From Halomonas rhizosphaerae (GTDB lineage: Bacteria; Pseudomonadota; Gammaproteobacteria; Pseudomonadales; Halomonadaceae), in assembly GCF_030010555.1 (NCBI RefSeq), contig NZ_JASCQP010000021.1:124001-188000 (forward strand): DNA of 64,000 nt, given 5' to 3'. Below the pieces are notes generated by a model that searched no databases, was not told the DNA's origin, and was given only the letters and a program-made list of their open reading frames with translations. The position numbers were made by a program, and so were the translations under genes. Below are positions 1-9,787 of this stretch, one piece after another. How positions within the stretch are numbered: position 1 is the first letter of the stretch; the number at the start of each line of letters is the position of its first letter.

Positions 1-88
1 CGTAGGTGTAGACGGTGAGCGTTCGCTCGGCGGCGGATGCCGCGCCCGACGTCGCCAGCCCCAGGACCAGGGCTACCAGATATCTCAT
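1..88 (-). CDS. thiB: ThiB-like periplasmic thiamine-binding protein, N-terminus only
   Basis: Only the first 29 codons lie in the window; the gene runs off the left edge. They encode a signal peptide (hydrophobic core LVALVLGLA, Ala-rich cleavage region) followed by LTVYTY, the typical mature start of the ThiB thiamine/TPP-binding protein of ABC transporters. GGGAAGG precedes the ATG at a suitable distance. It lies 97 bases downstream of lon on the same strand, behind a terminator hairpin. I looked for a TPP riboswitch in this gap and found no convincing thi-box. Another family of solute-binding protein remains possible given so little sequence. Confidence 0.6.
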   Translation of the reverse strand, partial: MRYLVALVLGLATSGAASAAERTLTVYTY

Positions 89-108
89 GGGGCCTTCCCG
101 TTGTCGGT

Positions 109-150
109 AATAACCCCGGCACCGGTTCAGGTACCGGATCCGGGGGTTTC
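109..150 (-). terminator. Rho-independent terminator after lon
   Basis: On the minus strand the arms CCCCGG and CCGG pair with CCGG and CCGGGG (114-146), and the stem is followed by TTATT. It lies just past the lon stop codon and before the thiB-like start, so it should separate the two transcripts. Confidence 0.6.
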
Positions 151-185
151 TTACAGCTTCCAGCTTACGGCCCCGGCCAAGCCGG

Positions 186-2615
<2,430 letters not shown>

Positions 2616-2665
2616 GTATTCCTCGTCCTGGATCGTCGGGATGGGTTCCCGGGGCTGCCCTCAGG

Positions 2666-2693
2666 AATGCGGGCACCGGCGCCCGACTTCAAG
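2666..2693 (-). promoter_or_regulatory. Candidate sigma-32 (heat-shock) promoter of lon
   Basis: The minus strand reads CTTGAA (2693-2688), a 14-base spacer, then CCCGCATT (2673-2666), close to the RpoH consensus CTTGAA-N13-15-CCCCATnT. It begins immediately after the stop codon of the upstream gene and lies about 50 bases before the lon ATG. Lon is a known RpoH target in E. coli, which supports the assignment. Confidence 0.6.
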
Positions 2694-3944
2694 TCACTGC
2701 AGCCGCTCGAGGACCGGCGGCAGCGGGCGACCGTTGATCCGGACCCGGCCACGTACCACGTCGATCTCGAGGTCCTGGGTATCCAGCGGCAGGCCGAGCC
2801 ACAGGGCCACCACCTTGGGCACCTGGTGCCAGGTGAGGTCGCCGTAGAGCCGCGCCCGCCAGCGGGCCTGTTCGTGGGGATCACCGAGCGCGATCAGGTT
2901 CAGCTCCGCGAACTGGCGCGAATCGAAGAACAGCGCCCCGTCGCCACGCGCCTCCAGCCCCAGCATCGGACTGTCGAGGGCGATGGCATGGATGTCCAGC
3001 CGGGGCGAATCCTGGAGCATGGCCAGCAGCTGTGGCTCCAGGCGCGTGAGCAGCTCGCGGCCGCCCTGGGCGGCATCGCCTCGGGCCGCCTCGTCGCGCA
3101 GCACGGCCAGCACGCTGCGCAGGGCGTCGGCATTGATCCGCGACAGTTCCATGGCAACGCGGCCGGAGAGCAGCACCTGCTCGGCCGTCACCAGCCGGTC
3201 CAGGGTCAGCTCGCTCTCGACGCGCAGTTCCTGCTCGTCGAGGACCGTGCGGCTGTGCAGGAGCAGCCCATGGGCATCCAGTTCGAGGTCCGGCTGATGC
3301 CAGGCCAGTCGCTCCACCTTGAGCAGGTCCTGCTGGCTGAAGTGGTAGGCGGCCTCGGTATAGGCGTAGCGGCTCTCCAGGGTGGTCGGCCCCGCTTCCA
3401 GGGTGGCCGGGCCGTCGCTGAGCCGCCAGGGCTCGAGCCTGGCCTGAAGCCGCCAGTCGCCGTAGACCCCGCCGAAGGTGATCCGCCCGCCGCGGAAGTC
3501 GAGTTCGCGCCCTCCCTGGCTGACGATGAAGGGCGCCAGCTCGAGGCGCCCCTCCAGGGTGGCGCCGAGGGTGCGGTAGCGAGCCTGCCAGGTAGGCGGG
3601 GTCGAGGGCAGGGCGTCGCCGAACAGGCGCCGGTCGCCCGGCCCGAGATGCGGCCTCAGCTCGCCGTCGATGCGCGTGCTGGCCACGCCGTGACGCGCCA
3701 CGTAGGGCAACTCGAGATGCCAGGCCTGGCCAAAGCGGGGGGTCAGGTGGATGGTGCCGCGGGACTCGAGCCAGCCCCGGTCGACGTCGCTGCGCTTCAC
3801 CGCAAGCTCCCCCCGGGCGGCGAGGTCCTCTAGGGCCCGGGCGAGTTCGCGTTCGAAGAACACACCGGAGAGATACTGGGCAATGCCCCAGAGCAGCGCC
3901 AGCCCCACCACCAGCGGGACGATCAGTCGTTCCTTGCGCATCAT
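2694..3944 (-). CDS. DUF945 (YdgA-like) family protein
   Basis: 416 residues. One N-terminal membrane segment (about residues 7-26, LIVPLVVGLALLWGIAQYLSG) anchors a long, mostly beta-strand periplasmic part rich in alternating hydrophobic residues. The layout and C-terminal pattern (LTWHQVPKVVALWLGLPLD) fit the DUF945/YdgA family, whose biochemical role is not established. Two ATG codons are adjacent at the start; AAGGA lies six bases before the first. It sits between pgpA and lon on the same strand, with 75 bases to pgpA. Confidence 0.75.
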   Translation of the reverse strand: MMRKERLIVPLVVGLALLWGIAQYLSGVFFERELARALEDLAARGELAVKRSDVDRGWLESRGTIHLTPRFGQAWHLELPYVARHGVASTRIDGELRPHLGPGDRRLFGDALPSTPPTWQARYRTLGATLEGRLELAPFIVSQGGRELDFRGGRITFGGVYGDWRLQARLEPWRLSDGPATLEAGPTTLESRYAYTEAAYHFSQQDLLKVERLAWHQPDLELDAHGLLLHSRTVLDEQELRVESELTLDRLVTAEQVLLSGRVAMELSRINADALRSVLAVLRDEAARGDAAQGGRELLTRLEPQLLAMLQDSPRLDIHAIALDSPMLGLEARGDGALFFDSRQFAELNLIALGDPHEQARWRARLYGDLTWHQVPKVVALWLGLPLDTQDLEIDVVRGRVRINGRPLPPVLERLQ

Positions 3945-4019
3945 GGCGTTCCTTACCCGCGCCTTGTCCGGACCATCCCTGTGTCGCCGAGACGATGGAG
4001 AACTTTCAGTGATGCCGGA

Positions 4020-4493
4020 TCAGTGGAGCCAGAACCACAGGTGCATGGTACTCCATGCATAGGCGGCCGCGAGGACATCATCGATCATGATGCCGAAGCC
4101 GCCGGCAACGCGCCGATCCGCCCAGCGGATCGGCCAGGGCTTGAAGACATCGAAGATACGGAAGACCACGAACCCCCAGAGGGCGGCTTCCCAGGAGAAG
4201 GGCACGGCCGCCATGGTCAGCCAGTAGCCGACGAACTCGTCCCAGACGATGCCCGAGTGATCGTGGACCCCGAGATCGTGGGAGGTCTTGTCGCACAGCC
4301 AGATGCCCCAGAAGAAGGTCACCGCCACCAGGCCCAGGTACCAGCCCAGCGGCAACTCGGACATCAACCAGTAGAAGGGAATCGCGGCCAGTGTGCCGAA
4401 GGTGCCGGGCGCGAAGGGCACGGTGCCGCTGCCCAGCCCGAAGGCCAGGAAGTGCACGGGGCGTCGCCAGACGCTGGCGGGGGCCTGATTCAT
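4020..4493 (-). CDS. pgpA: Phosphatidylglycerophosphatase A
   Basis: Membrane phosphatase that removes the phosphate of phosphatidylglycerophosphate to give phosphatidylglycerol. 157 residues, usual length. Visible family signatures are the N-terminal FGSG-like segment (FGLGSGTVPFAPGTFGT), the acidic WDEFVGYW motif in the middle, and DVFKPWPI followed by GGFGIMIDDVLAA at the C-terminus; several hydrophobic helices lie between. The start ATG overlaps the thiL stop as ATGA, so the two are translationally coupled in the nusB-thiL-pgpA operon. Confidence 0.95.
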   Translation of the reverse strand: MNQAPASVWRRPVHFLAFGLGSGTVPFAPGTFGTLAAIPFYWLMSELPLGWYLGLVAVTFFWGIWLCDKTSHDLGVHDHSGIVWDEFVGYWLTMAAVPFSWEAALWGFVVFRIFDVFKPWPIRWADRRVAGGFGIMIDDVLAAAYAWSTMHLWFWLH

Positions 4494-5449
4494 GGAGCAC
4501 CGTCTCCCGCAAAGTGCTGCCAGCCGCGCTCGCCGGTAACCGTCACGCCCTGCAGGCCGGGTTCGTCGCTGACGCGGCCGATCACCGTGAGGGCCAGGTC
4601 CAGGACGGACAGCCGGGCACGGGCCTCGTCGAGGTGTTCCGGGGGCAGGCCGAGCAGCAGCTCGTAGTCATCACCGCCGTGGAGCCCCGCCTGCCGGGCC
4701 CCCTCCTCGCCCAGCGCCGCCACCAGGCCCTCGGCCAGGGGCAGCGTGTCGGGCATCAGCTCGGCCCCGACGCCCGAGGCCTCGAGGACATGCCCGAGGT
4801 CGGCCAGCAGGCCGTCGGAGATGTCGATGGCGGCGCTGGCCAGGCCACCCAGCGCCAGGCCCGCCTCGAGGCGAGGCAGCGGATGGAGGTAGCGCCTGAG
4901 CAGCGGATGGTCGGTGTCCCGCTCGCCACGCCGCCACAGGGCCAGCCCCCCGGCCCCGCCCCCCAGCGCACCGGTCACCGCCAGCAGGTCGCCCGGACGG
5001 GCCCCGCTGCGGGTCAACGCCTGCTCGGCGGGCACCTCGCCCATCACCGTCACGCCGATGGAAAGCGTCCCGCGGGTCACGTCGCCGCCCACCAGGGCCG
5101 TGCCGGTGGCGTCGCAGAGGGCATGGAAGCCGCCGGCGAAATCCGCCAGCCAGGCATCGTCATCGGCCGCCGGCAGGGTCAGCGACATCAGGCACCAGCG
5201 GGCACGGGCGCCCATGGCGGCGAGGTCGCTGAGGCTGACCGCCAGCGCCCGGTGGCCAACCGCCACGGCCGGGGCATCCACGGGAAAATGGATGCCGGCC
5301 ACCGAGGTATCGACGCTGACCGCCAGCCGCTGCCCCGGCGTCGGGGCCAGCAGCGTGCAGTCGTCCCCCACGCCCAGGGTCACACCGGCCTCCGCCCCCG
5401 GCGGGTCGGGGGTGAAGAAGCGGGTGATGAGTTCGAATTCGCTGTGCAT
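4490..5449 (-). CDS. thiL: Thiamine-monophosphate kinase
   Basis: Phosphorylates thiamine monophosphate to thiamine pyrophosphate, the last step of TPP synthesis. 319 residues from the start MHSEFELITRFF, the canonical ThiL opening; a longer in-frame reading to 5545 would run back into nusB and is rejected. Metal/nucleotide-binding motifs of the PurM/ThiL fold are present: GVGDDCTLL, SVDTSVAGIHFP, GGDVTRG and the C-terminal GGDDYELL. The gene begins 13 bases after nusB and overlaps pgpA by ATGA. Confidence 0.95.
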   Translation of the reverse strand: MHSEFELITRFFTPDPPGAEAGVTLGVGDDCTLLAPTPGQRLAVSVDTSVAGIHFPVDAPAVAVGHRALAVSLSDLAAMGARARWCLMSLTLPAADDDAWLADFAGGFHALCDATGTALVGGDVTRGTLSIGVTVMGEVPAEQALTRSGARPGDLLAVTGALGGGAGGLALWRRGERDTDHPLLRRYLHPLPRLEAGLALGGLASAAIDISDGLLADLGHVLEASGVGAELMPDTLPLAEGLVAALGEEGARQAGLHGGDDYELLLGLPPEHLDEARARLSVLDLALTVIGRVSDEPGLQGVTVTGERGWQHFAGDGAP

Positions 5450-5462
5450 CAGGGGCAGGCCT

Positions 5463-5966
5463 TCAGCGGCGGCGAGCGGTGACCTCGGCGGATCGCAGCC
5501 GCCCGGCAAGCTTGTCGAGGATGCCGTTGACGTACTTGTGCCCATCGGTGGCCCCGAAGGACTTGGCCAGCTCGACCCCCTCGTTGATCACCGCGCGATA
5601 GGGCACCTCGAGGCGACGGGAGAGCTCGTAGGCGCCCAGGCGCAGGATGGCCAGCTCGATGGGATCGAGATCCTCGAGGCGACGGTCGAGCAGCGGCGCG
5701 ATGGCGGCGTCGAGCTCGCGGCGCTGGTCCGCCACGTTGTGCAGCAGTTCGTGGAAGAGCGCCAGGTCGGCGATCTCCATGACCTTGTGCCAGTTCTCGT
5801 GGTCCTCGAGATCGTCGTCGGCCACCTGGCTGCGGAACTCGGCCTCCACGGCGCTGATCGACTTGCCGGTCATCTGCCACTGGTAGAGGCCCTGCACCGC
5901 CAGTTCGCGGGCCGCATGGCGGGACTGCTGGGCCTTCGATGGGGCCCGCGGGCGCTCGCCGCTCAT
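5463..5966 (-). CDS. nusB: Transcription antitermination factor NusB
   Basis: All-helical RNA-binding protein that joins NusE (S10) on boxA during rRNA antitermination. 167 residues with the family landmarks [15 protein letters not shown] near the N-terminus, [15 protein letters not shown], and [13 protein letters not shown] followed by [11 protein letters not shown]. The N-terminal ten residues are a polar extension. Its ATG overlaps the ribH stop (ATGA), the standard ribH-nusB arrangement of Gammaproteobacteria. Confidence 0.96.
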   Translation of the reverse strand: MSGERPRAPSKAQQSRHAARELAVQGLYQWQMTGKSISAVEAEFRSQVADDDLEDHENWHKVMEIADLALFHELLHNVADQRRELDAAIAPLLDRRLEDLDPIELAILRLGAYELSRRLEVPYRAVINEGVELAKSFGATDGHKYVNGILDKLAGRLRSAEVTARRR

Positions 5967-6463
5967 GCCTCACCCCCGTCGTCGGCATCGTCGCCGAAGC
6001 AGCGCAGCAGCGAGACCATCTCCATCGCCGCCATGGCCGCCTCGGCGCCCTTGTTGCCGGCCTTGGTGCCGGCGCGCTCGATGGCCTGCTCGATGGACTC
6101 GACGGTCAGCACGCCGTTGGCCACCGGGGTGTCGAACTCCAGCTGCAGGTTGCCCATGGCGGTGTTGCAGCCGCCGGCGACGTACTCGAAGTGCGGGGTA
6201 CCGCCGCGGATCACCGCCCCCAGGGCGATCACCGCATCGGGGCGAGCCACCTGCAGCACGCGCTTGATGGCCAGCGGCAGCTCCCAGGCGCCGGGCACGT
6301 GGACGATATCGATGCCCAGCGGGTCGACGCCATGGCGCACCAGGCTGTCCACGGCGCCCTCGACCAGGCTGTCCACCACATGATGATTGAAGCGGCCGAC
6401 CACGATCACGTAGCGGCCATCGACGTCGACGAAGCTGCCTTCGACTTGGGAAATCGGTTGCAT
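5963..6463 (-). CDS. ribH: 6,7-dimethyl-8-ribityllumazine synthase
   Basis: Condenses 5-amino-6-ribitylaminouracil with 3,4-dihydroxy-2-butanone 4-phosphate in riboflavin synthesis. 166 residues. [11 protein letters not shown] near the N-terminus, [13 protein letters not shown], and [15 protein letters not shown] (with the catalytic-region His) followed by [11 protein letters not shown] are diagnostic. It overlaps nusB by four bases and follows the ribB-type gene by 86 bases. Confidence 0.96.
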   Translation of the reverse strand: MQPISQVEGSFVDVDGRYVIVVGRFNHHVVDSLVEGAVDSLVRHGVDPLGIDIVHVPGAWELPLAIKRVLQVARPDAVIALGAVIRGGTPHFEYVAGGCNTAMGNLQLEFDTPVANGVLTVESIEQAIERAGTKAGNKGAEAAMAAMEMVSLLRCFGDDADDGGEA

Positions 6464-6549
6464 GGTTCTGTGTCCTGAGAGATCCGGTGCTTGAGGGTCC
6501 GGAAGGCATGGCCCCGGGGGGCCAGGCCGAGATGTGAAAGGCGGCGGCG

Positions 6550-7713
6550 CTAGTCGGAGCCCGGCTCGCCGGTCGCCTGCTCGCCGGGTTCCAGTCGCTC
6601 CACTACCTCGAGGTCGAAGCCGGAGAGCGCCGAGAACTTCCAGGGCGAGCTCAGCAGGCGCATCCGGCCCACCCCCAGGTGGCGAAGGATCTGCGAGCCG
6701 GTGCCGATGGTCAGGTAGTTGCCCGCGCCGTCGGAGTCGCTGGTGCGGGGCGGCCGCCGGCGCTCCAGGAACACCTCGAGCAGGTCATGGAGGTCCTGGC
6801 GCGGGCGTCCGTCGTCGAGCAGCACGAAGACCCCGTGCTCGGCCCGTGCCACTTCGGCAACTGCCTGCTGGGCGGTCCAGCTCGGCGTGTCGCCCTTCTG
6901 CAGGGCGAGCAGGTCACGCATCGGGTTGGCCAGGTGCACGCGCACCGTGGTCAGCGCCTCGGGGTGCGGATGGCCCTTGACCAGGGCCAGGTGATGGGCG
7001 CCCTGGATGCTGTCGCGGAAGACATGCAGGTTGAGTTCGCCGAAGGCGGTCTGCACCGGCGTCGACTCCACCGGCTGCACGGTCTGCTCGTTGTGGATGC
7101 GGTAGTGGATCAGGTCGGCGATGGTGCCCATCTTCAGGCCATGCTCGACGGCGAAGCGCTCGAGCTCCGCGCGGCGGGCCATGCTGCCGTCCTCGTTCAT
7201 GACCTCGCAGATCACGCCGCTGGGGTCGAGACCGGCCAGGGCGGAGAGGTCGCAGGCCGCCTCGGTGTGTCCGGCGCGGCGCAGCACGCCGCCTGGCTCG
7301 GCCATCAGCGGGAAGATGTGGCCAGGCTGGACGATGTCGTCGGCAACCGCGTCACGGGCGACCGCGGCGCGCACGGTGCGCGCCCGGTCGGCGGCGGAGA
7401 TGCCGGTGGTCACGCCCTCGGCGGCCTCGATGGAGAGGGTGAACTTGGTCCCGAAACCGGAGCCATTGTCGCGCACCATCAGCGGCAGCTGGAGACGCTC
7501 GCAGCGCTCGCGGGTCATCGGCAGGCAGATCAGGCCCCTGGCGTGGCGCGCCATGAAGTTGATGTGCTCGGCCTCGACCTTCTCGGCGGCCATGATGATG
7601 TCGCCTTCGTTCTCGCGATCCTCGTCATCCATCAGGATCACCATTCGGCCCTGACGGATGTCCTCGACCAGTTCTTCGATGGGGGCCAGGCCCCCGGATG
7701 AGGCGTGCACCAT
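6550..7713 (-). CDS. ribB: 3,4-dihydroxy-2-butanone 4-phosphate synthase fused to a degenerate GTP cyclohydrolase II domain (RibBX type)
   Basis: Residues 1 to about 205 form a complete DHBP synthase that converts ribulose 5-phosphate to the four-carbon riboflavin precursor: [12 protein letters not shown] metal/substrate loop, RGLICLPMT, and [22 protein letters not shown]. Residues about 215-387 align in layout with GTP cyclohydrolase II ([32 protein letters not shown]), but the zinc-binding cysteines that normally follow VRVHS-C are missing, so this half should not open GTP. Proteobacterial proteins of this form are known as RibBX. A true RibA must be encoded elsewhere. The gene lies 86 bases before ribH and 210 bases after ribD. 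Confidence 0.9.
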   Translation of the reverse strand: MVHASSGGLAPIEELVEDIRQGRMVILMDDEDRENEGDIIMAAEKVEAEHINFMARHARGLICLPMTRERCERLQLPLMVRDNGSGFGTKFTLSIEAAEGVTTGISAADRARTVRAAVARDAVADDIVQPGHIFPLMAEPGGVLRRAGHTEAACDLSALAGLDPSGVICEVMNEDGSMARRAELERFAVEHGLKMGTIADLIHYRIHNEQTVQPVESTPVQTAFGELNLHVFRDSIQGAHHLALVKGHPHPEALTTVRVHLANPMRDLLALQKGDTPSWTAQQAVAEVARAEHGVFVLLDDGRPRQDLHDLLEVFLERRRPPRTSDSDGAGNYLTIGTGSQILRHLGVGRMRLLSSPWKFSALSGFDLEVVERLEPGEQATGEPGSD

Positions 7714-7810
7714 GGAGTCTCCATTGATTCAGCGTGGTGGCTGTCGTCATCCGACGACGAGCGGGTCGCCATCGGGCGTCGCCACCTCGAAACCGCGTCA
7801 GGGTACCGTG

Positions 7811-7853
7811 GCGCGTCGTCGGGCGCCAGTAAACAGCCGCGTCGTCGGGCGCC
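7811..7853. repeat. 16-bp direct repeat pair
   Basis: The same 16 bases occur at 7812-7827 and 7838-7853, a period of 26 bases, in the ribD-ribB gap. The second copy runs straight into the octanucleotide array. No function is evident. Confidence 0.8.
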
Positions 7854-7901
7854 CTAGCGCCCTAGCGCCCTAGCGCCCTAGCGCCCTAGCGCCCTAGCGC
7901 C
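7849..7901. repeat. Octanucleotide tandem repeat (GCGCCCTA)6
   Basis: Six perfect copies of GCGCCCTA at 7849-7896 plus a partial seventh. Because eight is not a multiple of three, the TAG within each unit places stop codons in every forward frame, and TAG on the other strand does the same there. The array lies in the 210-base gap between ribD and ribB, where related operons carry riboflavin synthase. I see no FMN riboswitch in the gap. Confidence 0.95.
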
Positions 7902-7923
7902 GAACAGGATGATGCCGACACGT

Positions 7924-9072
7924 TCAGCTTTCGGCCACCATGCGCCGCCGGGGCCGGGCGGTGATGCGCCAGTCGCTGCCCACGGCGCGGATGTCGAGGA
8001 TCTCCAGCCCCTTCTGCTGGGCCATCAGGGTCAGGCCTGGCAGTTCGAAGAGCGGACGCGCCTCGCCGCCGAGCAGGGTCGGCGCCACGAACAGCTGCAT
8101 CTCGTCGATCAGGCCGGCCTCGAGCATGGCACCGGCCAGCGTCGCCCCGGTCTCCAGCAACACCTCGTTGGCCTGCTCGGCCTCGGCCAGGTGGCGCAGC
8201 AGGGCATCGAGGTCGACGCGGCCGTCGGGGCCTGCGGGCATCGCCACCACCTCGGCACCGGCGGCCTGCAGCCGCTCGCGCCGCTCGGGCTCGTGGTCGG
8301 TCAGGGTGGCCACCAGGGTGCGGCCGGGTTCGCGCAGGCAGGCCGCGGCCAGGGGCAGGCGCAGCCGGGAGTCCACCACCACGCGCAGCGGCTGGCGGGC
8401 GGCGAGGGCCTCGCCTTCGGGCAGCTCGAGCTGCTCGGGGCGCACGGTGAGCCGGGCGTTGTCGAAGATGATCGATTCGACCCCGGTGAGGATGGCGCTG
8501 GAGCGAGCGCGCAGGCGCTGCACCTCGCGGCGGGCGTAGGGCCCGGTGATCCACTGCGACTCGCCGGAGCGCATGGCCGTGCGGCCATCGAGGCTCATGG
8601 CCATCTTCAGGCGCACGAAGGGCCGGCCGTGGGACATGCGCATCACGAAGCCGGGATTGAGCGCAAGGGCCTCTTCCTCGAGCATGCCCACCGCCACCTC
8701 GATGCCGGCCTCGCGCAGCCGGGCGATGCCCCGGCCGGCGACCCGGGGGTTGGGGTCCTGCATGGCCACCACCACCCGCGTCACGCCGGCCTCGGCCAGC
8801 GCCAGGGCGCAGGGGCCGGTGCGTCCGTGGTGGGAACAGGGCTCCAGGGTCACGTAGGCGGTGGCGCCGCGCGCCTTCTTCCCCGCCGCCCGCAGGGCGT
8901 GGATCTCGGCATGGGGCTCGCCGGCCCGCTGGTGCCAGCCCTCGCCGACCACCCGGTGATCCTTGACCAGCACGCAGCCCACCCGGGGGTTGGGGGCGGT
9001 GGTATAGCGCCCGCGACGCGCCAGCGTCAGGGCGCGCGCCATCCAGGCCTCGGGGAAGGCGTGCTCCGCCAT
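7924..9072 (-). CDS. ribD: Bifunctional riboflavin biosynthesis deaminase/reductase RibD
   Basis: Performs the second and third steps of riboflavin synthesis. 382 residues. The N-terminal deaminase (residues 1-145) has the zinc ligands of HAEIHAL (His54, Glu56) and LEPCSHHGRTGPC (Cys79, Cys88). The C-terminal reductase starts near residue 150 (FVRLKMAMSLDGRTAM) and ends with FVAPTLLGG. The chosen ATG overlaps the nrdR stop as TGATG; the longer reading frame upstream is nrdR antiframe and is rejected. The expected next gene, riboflavin synthase, is absent downstream. Confidence 0.96.
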   Translation of the reverse strand: MAEHAFPEAWMARALTLARRGRYTTAPNPRVGCVLVKDHRVVGEGWHQRAGEPHAEIHALRAAGKKARGATAYVTLEPCSHHGRTGPCALALAEAGVTRVVVAMQDPNPRVAGRGIARLREAGIEVAVGMLEEEALALNPGFVMRMSHGRPFVRLKMAMSLDGRTAMRSGESQWITGPYARREVQRLRARSSAILTGVESIIFDNARLTVRPEQLELPEGEALAARQPLRVVVDSRLRLPLAAACLREPGRTLVATLTDHEPERRERLQAAGAEVVAMPAGPDGRVDLDALLRHLAEAEQANEVLLETGATLAGAMLEAGLIDEMQLFVAPTLLGGEARPLFELPGLTLMAQQKGLEILDIRAVGSDWRITARPRRRMVAES

Positions 9073-9557
9073 CACGGCGCTCCCGACGGGTCCGTAGGGA
9101 AGCCGGGCTCCTGGGCCAGGCGGTCGATCTCGGCGCGGAACTCGTCGATGTCCTGGAAGCTGCGATAGACCGAGGCGAAGCGGATGTAGGCCACCTGGTC
9201 GAGGCGCTTGAGGGCCTGCATGACCTCCTCGCCGATGTCCCGGGCGTGGATCTCGCGCTCGCCACGGGCGCGCAGGTTCTGGCGAATGCGCTCCACCGCC
9301 GCCTCGATGGACTCGGCGCTGACCGGACGCTTCTCCAGCGCCCGCAGCATGCCGGCACGCAGCTTGGCCTCGTCGAACACCTCCCGCGTGCCATCGGACT
9401 TGATCACTCGCGGCATCACCAGTTCGGCGGTCTCGTAGGTGGTGAAGCGCTCGCCGCAGGCCGCACACTGGCGCCGCCGCCGTACCTGGTCGCCATCCGC
9501 CACCAGGCGAGAATCGGTCACGCGCGTGTCGTTGGCGCCACAGAAGGGGCAATGCAT
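9072..9557 (-). CDS. nrdR: Transcriptional repressor NrdR
   Basis: Represses ribonucleotide reductase genes in response to ATP/dATP. 161 residues beginning MHCPFC. Zinc ribbon: Cys3, Cys6, Cys31 and Cys34. The ATP-cone follows from about residue 49 ([18 protein letters not shown]) to about 140 ([14 protein letters not shown]). The start at 9557 is preferred over 9665 because the zinc-ribbon cysteines sit at the very N-terminus in all NrdR proteins. First gene of the riboflavin operon, overlapping ribD. Confidence 0.97.
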   Translation of the reverse strand: MHCPFCGANDTRVTDSRLVADGDQVRRRRQCAACGERFTTYETAELVMPRVIKSDGTREVFDEAKLRAGMLRALEKRPVSAESIEAAVERIRQNLRARGEREIHARDIGEEVMQALKRLDQVAYIRFASVYRSFQDIDEFRAEIDRLAQEPGFPTDPSGAP

Positions 9558-9787
9558 AGGGATAACCCGAGGTCGATGGAAAGGCTGTCGCTGCATTGTA
9601 ACGGTTCGCGAGGAGAGCGCCCAGCCAAGGGGCAAGCGCCCCGGGGCTATCGCGGATTGCCGCATTTCCCGGTGCCGAACCGTCGGCAGGCCTCGCCATG
9701 GTCAACTGCAATCGACCTGGCAGCCGTCCTGCAGTGGCACGGGACATGCAAGACACTGGCATCCCAGGCCGACCAACGGATGCCACC

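Noticed and set aside
89..185. TPP riboswitch before the thiB-like gene
   Set aside because: ACCTGAACCGG looks like part of a thi-box, but it belongs to a GC-rich terminator hairpin and the other conserved segment (CTGAGA) is missing.
7849..7901. CRISPR-like or variable-number repeat system
   Set aside because: The unit is eight bases without spacers and no cas genes are present; it is a simple tandem array.
7714..7923. FMN riboswitch upstream of ribB
   Set aside because: No RFN-element core sequences found on the minus strand; only repeats are present.
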